Shown here piece by piece: positions 63,865 through 64,000 of a DNA stretch of 64,000 nucleotides; the stretch's first letter is position 1, and every line of letters begins with the position of its first letter. The notes below the pieces were generated by a model. It did no database searches and had not been told where the DNA came from. It worked only from the letters and a program-made list of their open reading frames with translations. This DNA is from JBCBSZ01 sp039818945 (GTDB lineage: Bacteria > Actinomycetota > Acidimicrobiia > Acidimicrobiales > Poriferisodalaceae): positions 13,969 through 77,968 of the forward strand of contig JBCBSZ010000017.1 of NCBI GenBank assembly GCA_039818945.1, in the 5' to 3' direction. Position numbers and translations under genes: made by a program.

Positions 63865-64000
63865 GTGAGCGCTGTGCGGACCGACGAGGCCGAGATCCAC
63901 TACGACGACGAGGGCGCCGGCTTCCCGGTGCTGCTCATCGCGCCGGGCGGCATGCGGTCGGCCAACGAGTTCTGGCCGAACATGCCGTGGAACCCGAGGG
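63865..64000 (+). CDS. Alpha/beta hydrolase, N-terminal fragment (runs off the window)
   Basis: Only the first 45 residues are present. AEIHYDDEGAGFPVLLIAPG followed by GMRSANEFWP matches the first strands and oxyanion-hole region of alpha/beta hydrolase-fold enzymes. The nucleophile and the rest of the triad lie beyond the right edge, so class and substrate are open. GTG 63865 is chosen because a TAGTGT hexamer precedes it and the family N-terminus fits. Confidence 0.7.
   Translation, partial: MSAVRTDEAEIHYDDEGAGFPVLLIAPGGMRSANEFWPNMPWNPR

Noticed and set aside
1..64000. tRNA, rRNA, insertion sequence or prophage
   Set aside because: No cloverleaf-like stretch ending in CCA context, no rRNA-like sequence, no transposase, integrase or phage structural gene was seen on either strand.

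Overview
The window is about 64 kb of very GC-rich, densely coding DNA with no intergenic gap above about 200 bp. Several traits point to a high-GC actinobacterium: a mycothione reductase, a DUF3039 protein, a mycobacterial-type MenB, a circularly permuted ATP-grasp/alpha-E/transglutaminase triad, MgtA-like mannosyltransferases, and many acyl-CoA, SDR and SCP-type thiolase genes. I infer an environmental member of the class Acidimicrobiia, but no rRNA or other taxonomic marker is present to prove this. I saw no tRNA, rRNA, CRISPR array, insertion sequence or prophage.

Layout. 1-9.4 kb: tail of a HerA-like ATPase, a c-di-GMP signalling protein, DUF3039, a renalase-like flavoprotein, AlkB, MscL, a J-domain protein, a NadD-like nucleotidyltransferase, mycothione reductase and a methyltransferase-like orphan. 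9.4-20 kb: lipid/CoA metabolism (class V aminotransferase, SDR, P450 plus thiolase under a TetR regulator, acyl-CoA ligase, zinc alcohol dehydrogenase, acyl-CoA dehydrogenase plus nitronate monooxygenase). 20-29.8 kb: lipoprotein, desaturase plus PaaX-like regulator, PEP carboxylase, the transglutaminase/alpha-E/ATP-grasp operon, a phosphodiesterase. 29.8-36 kb: CoA transferase plus an odd ABC ATPase, a DUF2064 protein, a DsbA-like protein plus nicotinamidase, an M20 peptidase. 36-39.8 kb: a four-gene glycosyltransferase operon. 39.8-49.6 kb: HAD phosphatase, CoA hydrolase/transferase, EamA exporter with divergent MarR, and an operon of DUF35, thiolase-like protein, TrpB2 and Nudix hydrolase, plus SDRs. 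49.6-58.5 kb: lipoprotein, patatin, an unknown membrane protein, a CbxX-type AAA+ ATPase, MBL hydrolase, SDR/HAD/Rid operon, histidine phosphatase, menB. 58.6-64 kb: a membrane-anchored TIR protein, a secreted glycoside-hydrolase-like protein with C-terminal repeats, 3-methyladenine glycosylase and the start of an alpha/beta hydrolase.

Expression logic. Seventeen genes have a TANNNT hexamer ending 6-8 nt before the start codon, the geometry of leaderless transcripts. Downstream genes in operons mostly start in GTGA, ATGA or TGATG overlaps. Shine-Dalgarno-led genes are the minority.

Most unusual items: the TIR protein with a kinase-like N-terminal region, a membrane segment and an exported Pro/Thr stalk; a 34-bp interspersed repeat whose hairpin core sits directly after stop codons; a predicted TetR regulon of three AACGNNCGTT sites, one at an orphan promoter; a poly-glutamine tail ending in three tandem TAG codons; a nested 53-bp inverted repeat between convergent genes; and an ABC ATPase lacking both its Q-loop glutamine and switch histidine.
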